Shown in pieces: positions 49,215 to 64,000 of a DNA stretch of 64,000 nucleotides. Below the pieces are notes generated by a model. It was not told where the DNA came from and ran no database searches. It was given only the letters and a program-made list of their open reading frames with translations. This DNA is from Lepidurus packardi (Eukaryota; Arthropoda; Branchiopoda; Notostraca; Triopsidae). The translations under genes were made by a program, and so were the position numbers. How positions within the stretch are numbered: the first letter of the stretch is position 1; each line of letters opens with the position of its first letter. The stretch is taken from NCBI GenBank assembly GCA_023053545.1, contig JAKZAN010000007.1, positions 496,001-560,000 of the forward strand. Direction: 5' to 3'.

Positions 49215-52200
49215 ATGGGTGCCAATCGAAATGTACCTGCAGACAAGGTAAGTTGTCAATTTACACATCATATGTATTTTTCTTTCTTTGTTAGGAGCGC
49301 GTGATAAAGTAGAGGAAGTTGTCCTAGTACCCTAAGCAACTTTGCGCAGTCTCCCCCCCATGTCTGAAACTCTAACCACAGAAAAAAATCTTGCCTTTTG
49401 TGGGGAAACTCCAAAATGGGCAGATACTATAACGGAGCTTTAATGGTTTTAAAACCCAGGGAAAGGGAAGGCAGGGAAACTGGAATAGTAATAGGATCTC
49501 CTGTGAAACCCCTCGTAATTGGAATCCAGCCTTCCTCCCCTTTCTGAAAGTCCTTCTTAAGGAGAGCAAGTGATGGGCTTTTTCTCACAACTAAGTTCTC
49601 GCCAATAATGCCAATAGGCAGCTGGTAAGACGGCGCAAGTCTGGACTTACGATTGGAAGAGAAGATTTCTTGTTTGGTCATCTGCTTAATGCTCACAGAT
49701 GCACGTAACAAGAAAACACGACACGATCTCCTTTCTTTGGTTTACAAGGGAAGCCCCGTTCATTGCAAACTCCCTTCTTGCTCATGTCGAAAAGATTTGT
49801 GTTGTAAGCCAGCGAGCCCTACAGCGAACTGAACCATCAGCATTTAGCAAAAGTACCTGGAAAGCTTCCTTTACTTCACAAAGGCATCTTCAGGTTCACG
49901 CTGGAATTTTTACGGCCCCTCTGTCCCCCCTGCAGTTTCCTGAGCTGTTGATTTCAATATAGGTTCACCCTTTTCAGGGGATTTTCGTGTCCAGTTCAAT
50001 GTTTTCTTCTTTGGTTTGATAAAGAGAGGAGGGGTAATTTTCTAAATGTCAATCACCAGCTTAAAGCGGCCCCAAACGTCAGTCTTTGCTGCCCCTTCTG
50101 ATGTACCGACTCGTTCAGACTTGCTAGTTCGTCTTCTCGCTTTGTCCTTTCTTTTTTTTTTTTTTTACTTATGAATGGAAGTTTTCGTTTCACGGCCAGA
50201 ACTGGCTTTGAGCATATTTACCACTTGGTCCAGGAAGGGCGAAATATTTAAGTTGCCTGATTGGCCTGGCTTAAGTCAAGTGGCATTACACGATCTCTTT
50301 CTAGACATACGTGTTTGCATAGAGCTTCTGGGTCTCATCGCGAACATTTTTATTGATTGATCCTCACAATTGTCAACCCCAAGAAAGGCTTTTCTGGATC
50401 GATGCAAAAGTGACGAAATGGCTTTTGGGGTTTGTTTGGCGGGGGAAATTTGTCTTGGAAGATCAGTTGTAGGTTTTCGGTGCTAATTTGTGTTCAAGGG
50501 GGATTAAGAATTGATAAAGTAGATGAGCGAATGGTTTGTCTGTGTACACAGCAGATTAAGGTTAGTAAAGAAAGTTAAGCAATTTAGGAGAGACAATGAA
50601 AAGACAGATTCATTGTTGTGGCTCTTTGAACTACGCCCTAAGACGTTTCCCCTTACAGAGTTTGGCTTTTACGACCTGCATTTTCTAGTGAGAGTCTTGG
50701 CCCAGGCCAGTATTGAATTTTTTCGTCGAAAGCAACGAAGACTTTTCGACAAACAACACCCAGGTTCTTTCCTCGCATTCGGGATATTCATTGTCGTTCA
50801 CATCTGCGATCGTCCGTTGGTTGACATGGAATCATTAGTCGTAAAGTCGCACTTGTAACGGCGATGGTCATGGATCGACAAAATGCTGAGTGGAGCGGAA
50901 GGGTTGTGTTTTTGTGTACGGACCGGTTTCTCAACTTTTCATGGATGTGGGATGGGACGAGATATTGTTGCTGTCTTTATGTGTTAGTTGTATTGGCCTA
51001 CAAACCTCGTTAAGGTTACTGCAATGGGGCCGGGGGGGGGGGGGGGGGAGCGGGAAATCTTGACCGTGCTTGGCATTGCGTTATGGAAAGTATTAGGTAT
51101 TTTGATTAGCCGTATGATACATGATGAATGGCTGTCACCGCTGTGCAAATTAACTTACTATGTTGGTGAATATTAGGTGAATCTGCGGTTGATTCTCGTG
51201 TCTGGACGCACCAAGGATTTTTTATTCAGTCCTGAAGATTCGGCGAGCGATATTGCCCAGTACGTGTTTGATAATTGGCCTGAAGGTAAGGAGCGTGCTG
51301 GATAGAGAATGAAACTTTGTTACGTAGACAACGCACCTCTGATCTAATGCTGCGGTTTTTATGGATCATGTTTATGTTTCTAGACTGGGCCGACGAAAAA
51401 GTTTCCAAAGCTGAAATCTTACGTCTGATCTACCAAGGCCGATTTCTTCATGGAAATGTGACACTTGGAGCTCTAGGCCTGCCGCCAGGAAAAACAGCCG
51501 TTATGCACCTCGTACCCAGGGAAACGCTTCCGGAACCAAATTCCCAAGGTGAGAATTACCTTTTTTTATGCCTTGAACGCAAGTAAGCCACGTGAAAAGC
51601 TTCTCACCGTAGATGGTCTTTCAAAGGATGAAGTGACCTTACTTTCTTCTTTAATCTACCCGCAAGCGCCATAACCTTCGTAGAGGGCAGGAGGCTATTT
51701 CTTATGCATGTGGGTGTTTAGAATATTATGTTTTTTTTTTTTTTTTTTTTTTTTTTTGTAGCAGGTGAGGGCCTTCTAGGAATATAGTAGAGCATCATGT
51801 TTTGGGGCATTTTTAAAAAAAGATTTATGATCTTAATAAACTTCTTGGCGAGTAGCAATTACATTTCTCGAGAGCTACGAACATGATTGACTGCGAACTG
51901 TGCTAAAAAAAATGAAAAGTATTAAGTTTGCAGCACAGAAGCATAGACAGATTAGCAGAAGTTATGCCAGTGCTTTTCCTTGATAATGTCCTTGGGCGAG
52001 AAAAGAAAGGGCGAGACAGGTTCGGATGTAAGCAACTATTGATCTAGGAAAGGTCACACCGAGCTGGCCTGGATGTGAATGTAGACCGAATGTTGGGGTT
52101 AACGTCGATTGAGTTCTTTTAAGCACGGGTTGGGCACTTGGATTTCCTAGCGCGAGTTATTTTAACATTTTAATTAGCTTTACAACATATACATAACCAG

Positions 52201-52522
52201 CTGTTAAGGTTACGACTATCGAATAGTGTGCAATGCTTCGGGGTAGTACAAGAGCTGGTAAATATTGATTATGCGACGTAAGGGTTTTACGACGGTAGTG
52301 TGAAGCCGTCTTAGCTAACAAAGGCTAATCAGTCCGTATTATATTGGTACCCGGGTTTATCCATACAACAAATCGATACCCAATATGCTATTGTATTCGA
52401 ATTTGTACAAACCAAGAAACTAATATTCTGTTTTTTTTTTCTATTTTTTCAATCTAGATCAACGGCAGAAGAGTAAAAGCGGTCGTAGCACTTGCTGCTC
52501 CGTGTCCTGCACCATACTTTAA
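49215..52522 (+). CDS. UBL3: UBL3, membrane-anchored ubiquitin-fold protein
   Basis: Four exons: 49215-49247, 51177-51285, 51384-51548 and 52458-52522, giving 123 residues (human UBL3 is 117). The first exon encodes MGANRNVPADK, matching the conserved VPAD start of the family. The ubiquitin fold spans about 12-95 (VNLRLILVSGRTKDFLFSP, ILRLIYQGRFLHGNVTLGAL, LVPRETLPEPNSQ). The tail is STCCSVSCTIL. The last four residues (Cys-Thr-Ile-Leu) form a CaaX box for geranylgeranylation, and nearby cysteines may be acylated. UBL3 is tethered to membranes and modifies cargo for extracellular vesicles in mammals (family knowledge). Intron 1 is 1.9 kb, long for this window, and carries a 17-G run (51032-51048). 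Intron 3 carries a 27-T run. Confidence 0.94.
51032..51048 (+). repeat. Run of 17 G in UBL3 intron 1
   Basis: A homopolymer about 130 bp before exon 2. Length is uncertain in assemblies. Confidence 0.9.
51731..51757 (+). repeat. Run of 27 T in UBL3 intron 3
   Basis: A homopolymer with no clear element around it. A retro-inserted A tail is possible but no target duplication was found. Confidence 0.9.
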
Positions 52523-55121
52523 TGTTTGTTGTTGATTTTGCCGTTGGAGTTATCACCCCAAGCCTAAGAATTCAGCGGAGATGTGCACCAGCTGTCCTGA
52601 ACTCTTCTTATTGCAAAGTTTACTTAACACGGAATGGAAACTTGCTATACTTACTCCTTAGCTCCCTTTTCCTTCTTATATACTTACGTCATCGATGGCT
52701 GACATGGACCTGGGCGTGTGCGTGTACATATATATTTTAATCATGTCAGTGCGATGTTCCCCAATATCCCCCCCTGAATGTGATATATCAGAAGCAGGAA
52801 AGTGACGAAATGCATCCACAGAACGGACGCGTATTATAGTGAAAAGGGTGAAGAGCTTGGACCTTTTATGTCAGTTAGTGATTGGATCCTCTTCTATTTT
52901 GTATATAAACATCTAAGTTTGCGCGGGAGTGCTAATAGCAAAAGAACTTGAGCAGGTTCTAGACATAGGCACGAGTCTATTGATTGCACGGAGCGATTAC
53001 GGCTTTAACGACTGCGTTGCCATGTTAAGCATTGTCAGCTCTATGATTTTGTGGACTTAAAAAATTCCCTCATTTCTTTTTCCCGTCCTTCATGTTTTTG
53101 CTGACAAACTTACCATCACGTCCAATTGTATATCATAGGGTCTCGTGTATTTTAGTATTTATGGAGCGACTGAGGCATGAAATTTCTGTTCTGAAGCATT
53201 GAGCGGAGTTTGGGGGACTGGCTGGCTGGCTAGAAGCAGTATTTTAGTTTACACAAACGAACAAAATCAGGACTTGGGTTTTAATTTGGTCTAAGCGTAT
53301 GAGTTAACTACAAAGATTCATTTAAAGATCGTGCAAGTTGATATACAGCGTTCTTGTAAGATTTATATTTACGAAATCCTATCAAATCCGGTTAGTAAGT
53401 GGTGGGTTTACAAGATTGGCCATGGATGTGTACAGTAGGTTTATGAAATGCAATTTAAGTTTGTATCTTATTTGCTACGTGTGTCACAAGTAATAAAGTT
53501 TCTTTGGTCGTGTAACTTCTTCATTTCCGAACTTTTCAGTTTGGCGTTCTTGTTTAGCATTCATGACATCATGATCTCCATCAGTGGTTGGGGTGATATC
53601 ATCAGAAACCACTCGCAGCACTATGGCAGGTTGCCTATTGCTTTTTTCTTTCCTTTTTAGTTTTTTGTAGACATATCTGACAAACGCACAAGCTTTGCGA
53701 CAGCAACCGCAAGCTCAAGTCCAACTAAAACCGTGCCCAAGAAAACCAATCGCCTTCATGTACAGCGCTTCTAATCGTCGAATGAAATTTTAAGTTATCG
53801 AATTATAATCTCAAAAAATCCTGGATAGTTGGAAAAGCTACTTAAATAAAAAATTGTCCTTGCTAGCCCGGCCTCGTTAAGGATGTAAAGCTGTGGCTGT
53901 CCAGAGAAGATGGGGTTCATTTGTCCTTTGGTCTGCGGATAGAAGCAAAGAGATATATTGGCTTGACATGTTTTCTGTTAACTTTTCCTGTTTGTATCCT
54001 CCAAGGCTTGATAGCTTACTCTTCCCTTCCCGTGTACCATTTGGGGAACCTGTTATTATTATTACTATTATTATTAGTTTCGGCGACTGCATAGGAATGA
54101 ACAAAGGAAGGAATAGCTTAAAATCCTCTTGAAAATCCCCTATGCGCAAATTGTTTTATGAGTGAACAGTTCTTTCTTGCTTTGCCAGAATTACAACTTA
54201 ATCCGGTGGACTCAATTTGTATAGTTGTTAGTGCTACTGATTTTATTAATAAATAACGACAAGTAATCGCGCTTTTCTCTGTTTCAAAGGCCGGTAAAAT
54301 TTGAATGTCAAGCACAGTTTTTCTTTAATATATGAATCCGAACTTGTTATCTTTATTAAAACAAAGAAAACGTATACAAGACTAAAATTCATTGATTAGG
54401 GTAAGGTGATTTTTTTTTTATCATTTATATTAACTTCTGTTTTCTAGTTTCCCGTTATTTGAGATAGTAGCGGAGTATATCAGATAGCGTTATATATTAC
54501 TAAAGCCTTATATGTTTACTATAGACTTCGAGCACGGCTCCAGCTTGTTTTGGCAGCTGCTGAACAATGAAAATAAGGAAGCATTTCTTTTTGTACATTA
54601 TACCTTGGGGAAAACTGATCGCATAATCCCGTCCAGAAGCTCCTCGCGTCGTTCAGTCGCGGTTGAAATCCGTAGAAGTGAATTTATTTGCTTTTTATTT
54701 GTAGGAGCATACGAATCGCAATTTTAATAACGAATATTCCCATACGAAAACAGAATGTTGGAGCAGGGTTGCACGATTTCTTTCATGGTATGTAAGGAAA
54801 AAAAAGCAAAGTCGATACCAATGAATTATTTTTGTACTAACTGCTACTGTAACTGGTTTTTAGTAAACTGTTAATTATTTATTAAAATATTGAAAAAAAT
54901 ATAAATAATACTAGCCAACGAGTATTTTTGCTGTTGTCTTTAGCTGGCACGGATGAGAAAGCCCAAGAGCCTACTGTAAGAAAATTTGTATAGGAACTTT
55001 CCAAATACATGTAGTATGATTTGGTAGCATACTAACAGCAACTTTTTATTCCACATCAAACCCTCCTCAAGAACAGTAATTTTCACAACTACTTTCGCTA
55101 TTCAAAAGAAAAACCAGCTTC
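52523..55121. other. Convergent intergenic region, UBL3 3'UTR
   Basis: This lies between the 3' ends of UBL3 and DHX8. AATAAA occurs on the plus strand near 53492 and 53844, so UBL3 may have a 3'UTR of 1 kb or more. No further gene is recognised; the remaining frames are short and motif-free. Confidence 0.4.
55045..55050 (-). terminator. Polyadenylation signal, DHX8 gene
   Basis: TTTATT on the plus strand (AATAAA on the gene strand), 72 bp beyond the DHX8 stop codon. Confidence 0.55.
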
Positions 55122-59919
<4,798 letters not shown>

Positions 59920-61463
59920 TTTTAATACCGAAAAATACAAAATAAATATTCCGCTTGCCAACACAAAACTTGAACAAAACACTGAAAGCAAGGATATTGT
60001 TTGTAAAAGATGGGTCTAAAAACAAAACCGCGAAACAACTGCGTTTCTACTTTGCCGGTATGTGTGTGTATGTGTGTGGGGGGCACGGGGATGGGTAAAA
60101 TGCGAATTGCAAGACAATCGTATGCGAAACAGAAGTCACATATGGGCTCCCGTACGAAACTGTAAAATGCACAAGGAATTTTGGCACATTCATATTCCAC
60201 CTAAAACAGACCTACAACACCAAATGGAGTAATTTCGCCCGGTACAATTGATTGGCGACTTTCATCTTGATGGTCACGAAAGATGAAACCTGGCTAAGGG
60301 TTCAAAGTCGGCGCGGATTGTTAGCAAGATTTCTAGCATCAAAACCAGCTTCGTCGCATACTACTATACTATAAATGTTTCCACTAAGCACTAATGCATA
60401 GCGCTAAAAACGTGAAATGGGAAAACAGATTTCAAAATGCGAAACAGATTTCGCAATCAGTTTGTCATTTTGCCTACATCTTGAAAGAGCTTATTATTAA
60501 AAAATAACTGTATTGCCTCGTCAACTTTAAAATTCCCTAGGAAAAAAAAAATATATTTTTTATTCACTCGCTATTCGGCATTCTTTCTTTCCCCACTCTA
60601 TAATTATCGATAGTTTGTAACCTCATTTTCGATACTCGCTTTCACGATACTTTTGTTGGCCATGTTGGGGAGTGCTTGCGCGCCGTGGGAGGACCGTCAA
60701 CACAACACTTGTTAACCTTACGTTCGGGGGTGTTTTTACCTGAAGTATAATTATTTGCTGTTCCTAATTAATAGTTAATTAATTAGCAGCAATGTCAAGT
60801 TAGAGTGGACTCTGCCAACCAGTCAGAAAACGCTTCAGTGTGTCAGGGTACGTCGATCTGGAAAAGACGGGGACGAGGACTCCCTGCAGCCGTTCTTTCT
60901 ATTTTCTTATCCTCGCCTATAATTCTACATGCTATAATTTAAATGTCTTACCTAATATATCTTGTTAAGTCTTAAGAAATACTATTAGTACCGTCCAATA
61001 TCAACAGCAGCCTACTTTTCTTCCATTCATGCCATCCTACTTCTCACGCCCTCTCAGTGAATAATTTGCTGTGCTTGTGAAAATTTAAGAGTAATTACTG
61101 CATAAACAATTGGAGATGATAAATTCGGATTGTTGAGTTCGTATATTTTAAGCAAGTTAATAAGTCGATATTGGTTTCCAGACGGAAAGGAAGCCTTAGC
61201 ATTCATATCTATTGTTGTGGCCAGATAAGGCTAGCAGGAACTCCCCCAAGATATCAGTTGCTTCTACAGGTTCATTTTTCGTAACATGGTATCTACGTCT
61301 TGTTTCAACGTTCTGCTAAAAATCCTTATCTTTAATTTTGTCTCTGCCTAATATTTTATGTGACGTACGAAACTAGTTTTTCCTTAAAATAAATAGTCAC
61401 TTGGTTCATAGCTGGTACAGTCTCTTCCCTACTTACAGTGAAAAAAACAAAAAAAAAAAAAGA
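59920..61463. other. Divergent promoter region, DHX8 / WIP
   Basis: The region separates two start codons facing away from each other. TATCGATA at 60605-60612 matches the DRE element used by fly housekeeping promoters; its use here is a guess. A splice acceptor ending at 61438 puts a non-coding first exon of WIP upstream. No gene is seen inside. Confidence 0.4.
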
Positions 61464-63293
61464 ATGCCTCCTCCACCCCCACCAGGGCCGCCGCCCATGC
61501 CAAGTATTAAAGCGTCTGCGGGTGGTAACGACCGAAATCAGTTGTTGAGCAGTATTAGGCAAGGAGCTGCACTTAGAAAAACGCAGACTAATGATCGGAG
61601 CGCTCCCTCGATCGAAGGTAATCAGCGTTGCCCCAAGAAAGGCATGCAAATAGTGTTGACCCCTTTTTCCTCTTTGTTGTCACTTTAGGTAAACCACGTC
61701 CCAGCAATTCGACTAACAACGGACATGCCGGTGGTGTGCAGAATAGTAACGGAACGCCCAGATTGCCCGCAGGTCCAGTGGGTCTGGGGGGAATTGGTGG
61801 TTTAATGGCTGGCGGCATACCCAAGCTAAGACCTACTGGCAGAGGAAGGGGTTTTCCAAGTGTTTCATCAGAAAACACACCAGTAATAGTGAATCACTAG
61901 TTAATGTAAACTCGCACGTTCAAGTACGCTTACTCTCTTTGAAGGTGGGGATACGAGTGTCTATGAATCAACCCACCAATCAGGCGGCTGCAGCTAGTAA
62001 AAGGCCGTCGCCTCCTCAGCCGCCTCCTGCGAGCAACAAACCCACCATCAATGTAATTTCTATACCCATAAAAAGTAGTCTTAAAATTAATGTCAATGTA
62101 TAGGGGGACTGTACTAGAACTGAATCATTGCCAAATCCGCCTTTGCCCAACAAACCCAGCCTGGCCTCCGTGCCGAGGAAGCCCAACTTGGCTCCCCGAC
62201 CTCCTACTCTAGCAGCGAGTCCTACCAGTCCTACTGCAAGACCTTGCCCGCCCTCTCAAGCCAGCAAGCCTCTGCTTCCTCCGAAATCGCCTTCCATAAC
62301 ATCGTCGCCGAGTAACTTTTCCCTGCCTTCTTCACCGCCAGTGTTGCCCAATGGGCGTCCGCCTAGTGTAGGGCGCTCCCAAAGCGTAAGGCTGGGCATG
62401 AAACCGGCCCCTGCACCGCCGATGCCTAATCGGTCGCCGTCGTCTGCCGGGCCGCCCAATTCCAGTCATTTGCATTCACAGACCGGGTTCGCGAATCCGT
62501 CTGGTGAAACTATGCTTACCAAAGCGAGCAGTTCGCCCTTCTTGGAAGCTGCAGGACAGTACCCGCGGCCCCATCCTCCGCGTGAAGGACATGCCACTTT
62601 GCCTCGAGTTCCTCCGCCTTTAATGGGAGGCATGACCGCTGGAAGATCTATAACGACTGTAGTCGGTAGTCGTCCTAATGAGCGGCCACCTCCTCCGCCA
62701 CCTTTGCGTCAGATTCCGCCTCATCCGGGCACAGCTCCTCCACCTCCACCTCCACCCAATGTGGCTCCGCCCCAACCACCCTCAGTGGTTCATCTCCGGC
62801 ATCGAACTACGCCTGCTCCTCCGCCTCCTGTACCTCTAGCCATGGTAGACTACTTTCAAATATTATTGACAGAGCATTAACCTTGCATTTTCCTGTAGAT
62901 GGACGGAGCGATCAATGGTCCACCCATAGTACCGCCCCGTGATTCTTCTTTAAGGAAACAGTCCATTGTCCTAGGTAATGTCTTGGAGCTGAGTAAGAGA
63001 CAATATAACAAATATTCTGTTAACAGATGAAATGGAAAGAAGGTTTGGTACCATGTTTCGACCCATTAGTCAATTGACGGCCCCTGATCCCTTCAGTGGA
63101 GCAGTGAAAGCGTATCCCAGTCAAATTGGTAAATTTTGAAAGCTAAGCTCCTTCGGAAAACTGTGCAGCTTCTTTGTGTTTCTGTCTAGCCGTGAATCAA
63201 AGTCAAAGGCGCGCCCAAGCTCCACAGCCCCCGAACCTCACCCAAATGCAAATAGGAAACAAGATGTGGGCCACCAATGCATCGGATTGTTAA
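61464..63293 (+). CDS. Vrp1: WASP-interacting protein (WIP/verprolin)
   Basis: Seven exons: 61464-61617, 61689-61882, 61945-62052, 62104-62844, 62899-62974, 63027-63128 and 63190-63293, giving 492 residues, about the length of human WIP. It opens with a proline run for profilin (MPPPPPPGPPPMP). An actin-binding WH2 motif follows (about 24-45; NQLLSSIRQGAALRK). A long proline-rich region (about 150-400) carries many SH3-binding stretches. The C-terminal WASP-binding region (428-458; FRPISQLTAPDPF then KAYPSQI) matches the family pattern that wraps the WH1 domain of WASP. The protein stabilises WASP and links it to actin assembly. Exon 3 is the least certain, because its amino acids are not diagnostic, but its borders and phases fit. 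Confidence 0.92.
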
Positions 63294-64000
63294 AACCCCG
63301 ATTAGGTGAAAGTAGCTAGGTGCTAGCAGACAAAACTGTGATGAATGTGTCATAGCCACGGGAAATGAGGAAGCAGTACAGGACCGTCTTTTTTCTTGGC
63401 GAAAGAGCACAATAAGTTGGGGGAGTATGTAACGCTTCTTATCACTACACCTAATCAAGAATCAACGAAAAAGCTTTCATGTGTTTGCACCTTTCCTTCC
63501 AAAAAACAAAGCTGAGGTGGCGCGGCACTGGTTTAAGGTACAGGGAGAGAAATTCTCTGCTCAAGAGACACGTTTTGGAGTGCCATTTATAGCTGGAATT
63601 TGGGGATTTGTCGAAAAAAGGCCTTAAAGTGGAAAAAAAGAACGCGGATGTAAACCTTAGCACGTAGTTACATTGTGCACTTGTTAGCCCTGTTGCGTTA
63701 CTTTTGTTGGAAATGTTGCGAGTTTACATGATTTGTCCCATAAAAGCTCTTTGAACTTGTAAGCGGTTTGTAAATTGTTGTACAGCGCACTGAAAAAATT
63801 TAGAGCTTGGCTGAAGAATTGCCAATAGATTTTGAACATATCGTGTACCAAATTACGAGGAAACATATATAAATATAACTAATACATATTGGAGCTATCG
63901 GGACATGGCTGGGAATTTCGAAATGGCGCTGAACCGAAAATTGGGATGTTAAACGTGTATTGCACTTCTTGACACTAGAACTCGGCATACCAGCATAGGA
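63294..64000. other. WIP 3'UTR and downstream sequence
   Basis: No gene is recognised. It probably contains the WIP 3'UTR, though I found no canonical AATAAA close to the stop. Confidence 0.4.

Noticed and set aside
50523-50858. 111-residue frame in UBL3 intron 1
   Set aside because: No motif, no conservation recognised, and it lies within a well-supported intron.

Overview
The window is nuclear DNA from an animal, most likely an arthropod and probably a crustacean (Daphnia-like). The organism is an inference. It rests on: protein genes split by many short GT-AG introns (often 50-100 bp); an FMRFamide-family precursor with extended -NFLRFG/-NFIRFG peptides; an atypical soluble guanylate cyclase very close to insect Gyc88E; a CUB-trypsin protease; a Tigger/pogo transposon; and short TTAGG (arthropod-type telomere) tracts. 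All exon models below were built by hand. I required an open frame, GT-AG (or GC-AG) borders, matching intron phase and agreement with the known family. No transcripts were available.

Layout. 1-4.3 kb: a nearly complete Tigger-like DNA transposon (957-3108) with one frameshift, in otherwise anonymous DNA. 4.4-12.1 kb (+): a 10-exon, 1,516-residue disordered protein that I place in the CRACD (KIAA1211) actin-capping-regulator family. 13.6-16.0 kb (-): a five-helix membrane protein resembling LAPTM/DUF4728 proteins. 16-22.6 kb: no recognisable gene. 22.6-28.5 kb (+): Gyc88E-type guanylate cyclase with a long tail ending in a CaaX box. 28.5-32.9 kb: a repeat island with (TA)97, inverted repeats and TTAGG tracts. 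32.9-36.5 kb (+): a myotubularin-related (MTMR6/7/8) phosphatase. 37.0-38.1 kb (+): an omega glutathione transferase. 40.3-41.1 kb (+): the FMRFamide-like precursor. 42.0-43.8 kb (-): a secreted CUB-trypsin protease. 44.6-45.5 kb (-) and 45.6-48.0 kb (+): a head-to-head pair, FGFR1OP2/SIKE-like and mitochondrial DnaJ (DNAJA3/Tid). 49.2-52.5 kb (+): UBL3, a prenylated ubiquitin-fold protein. 55.1-59.9 kb (-): the splicing helicase DHX8/Prp22. 61.5-63.3 kb (+): WIP/verprolin.

The genes are independent and form no operon. Shared themes are actin control (CRACD-like, WIP), membrane lipids and trafficking (MTMR, LAPTM-like, UBL3) and neural signalling (guanylate cyclase, FMRFamide). The observations most worth following up are the CaaX-ended guanylate cyclase and its 18-nt microexon, three GC-AG introns in three neighbouring genes, an alternative C-terminus in the DnaJ gene, and the 2-kb repeat island.
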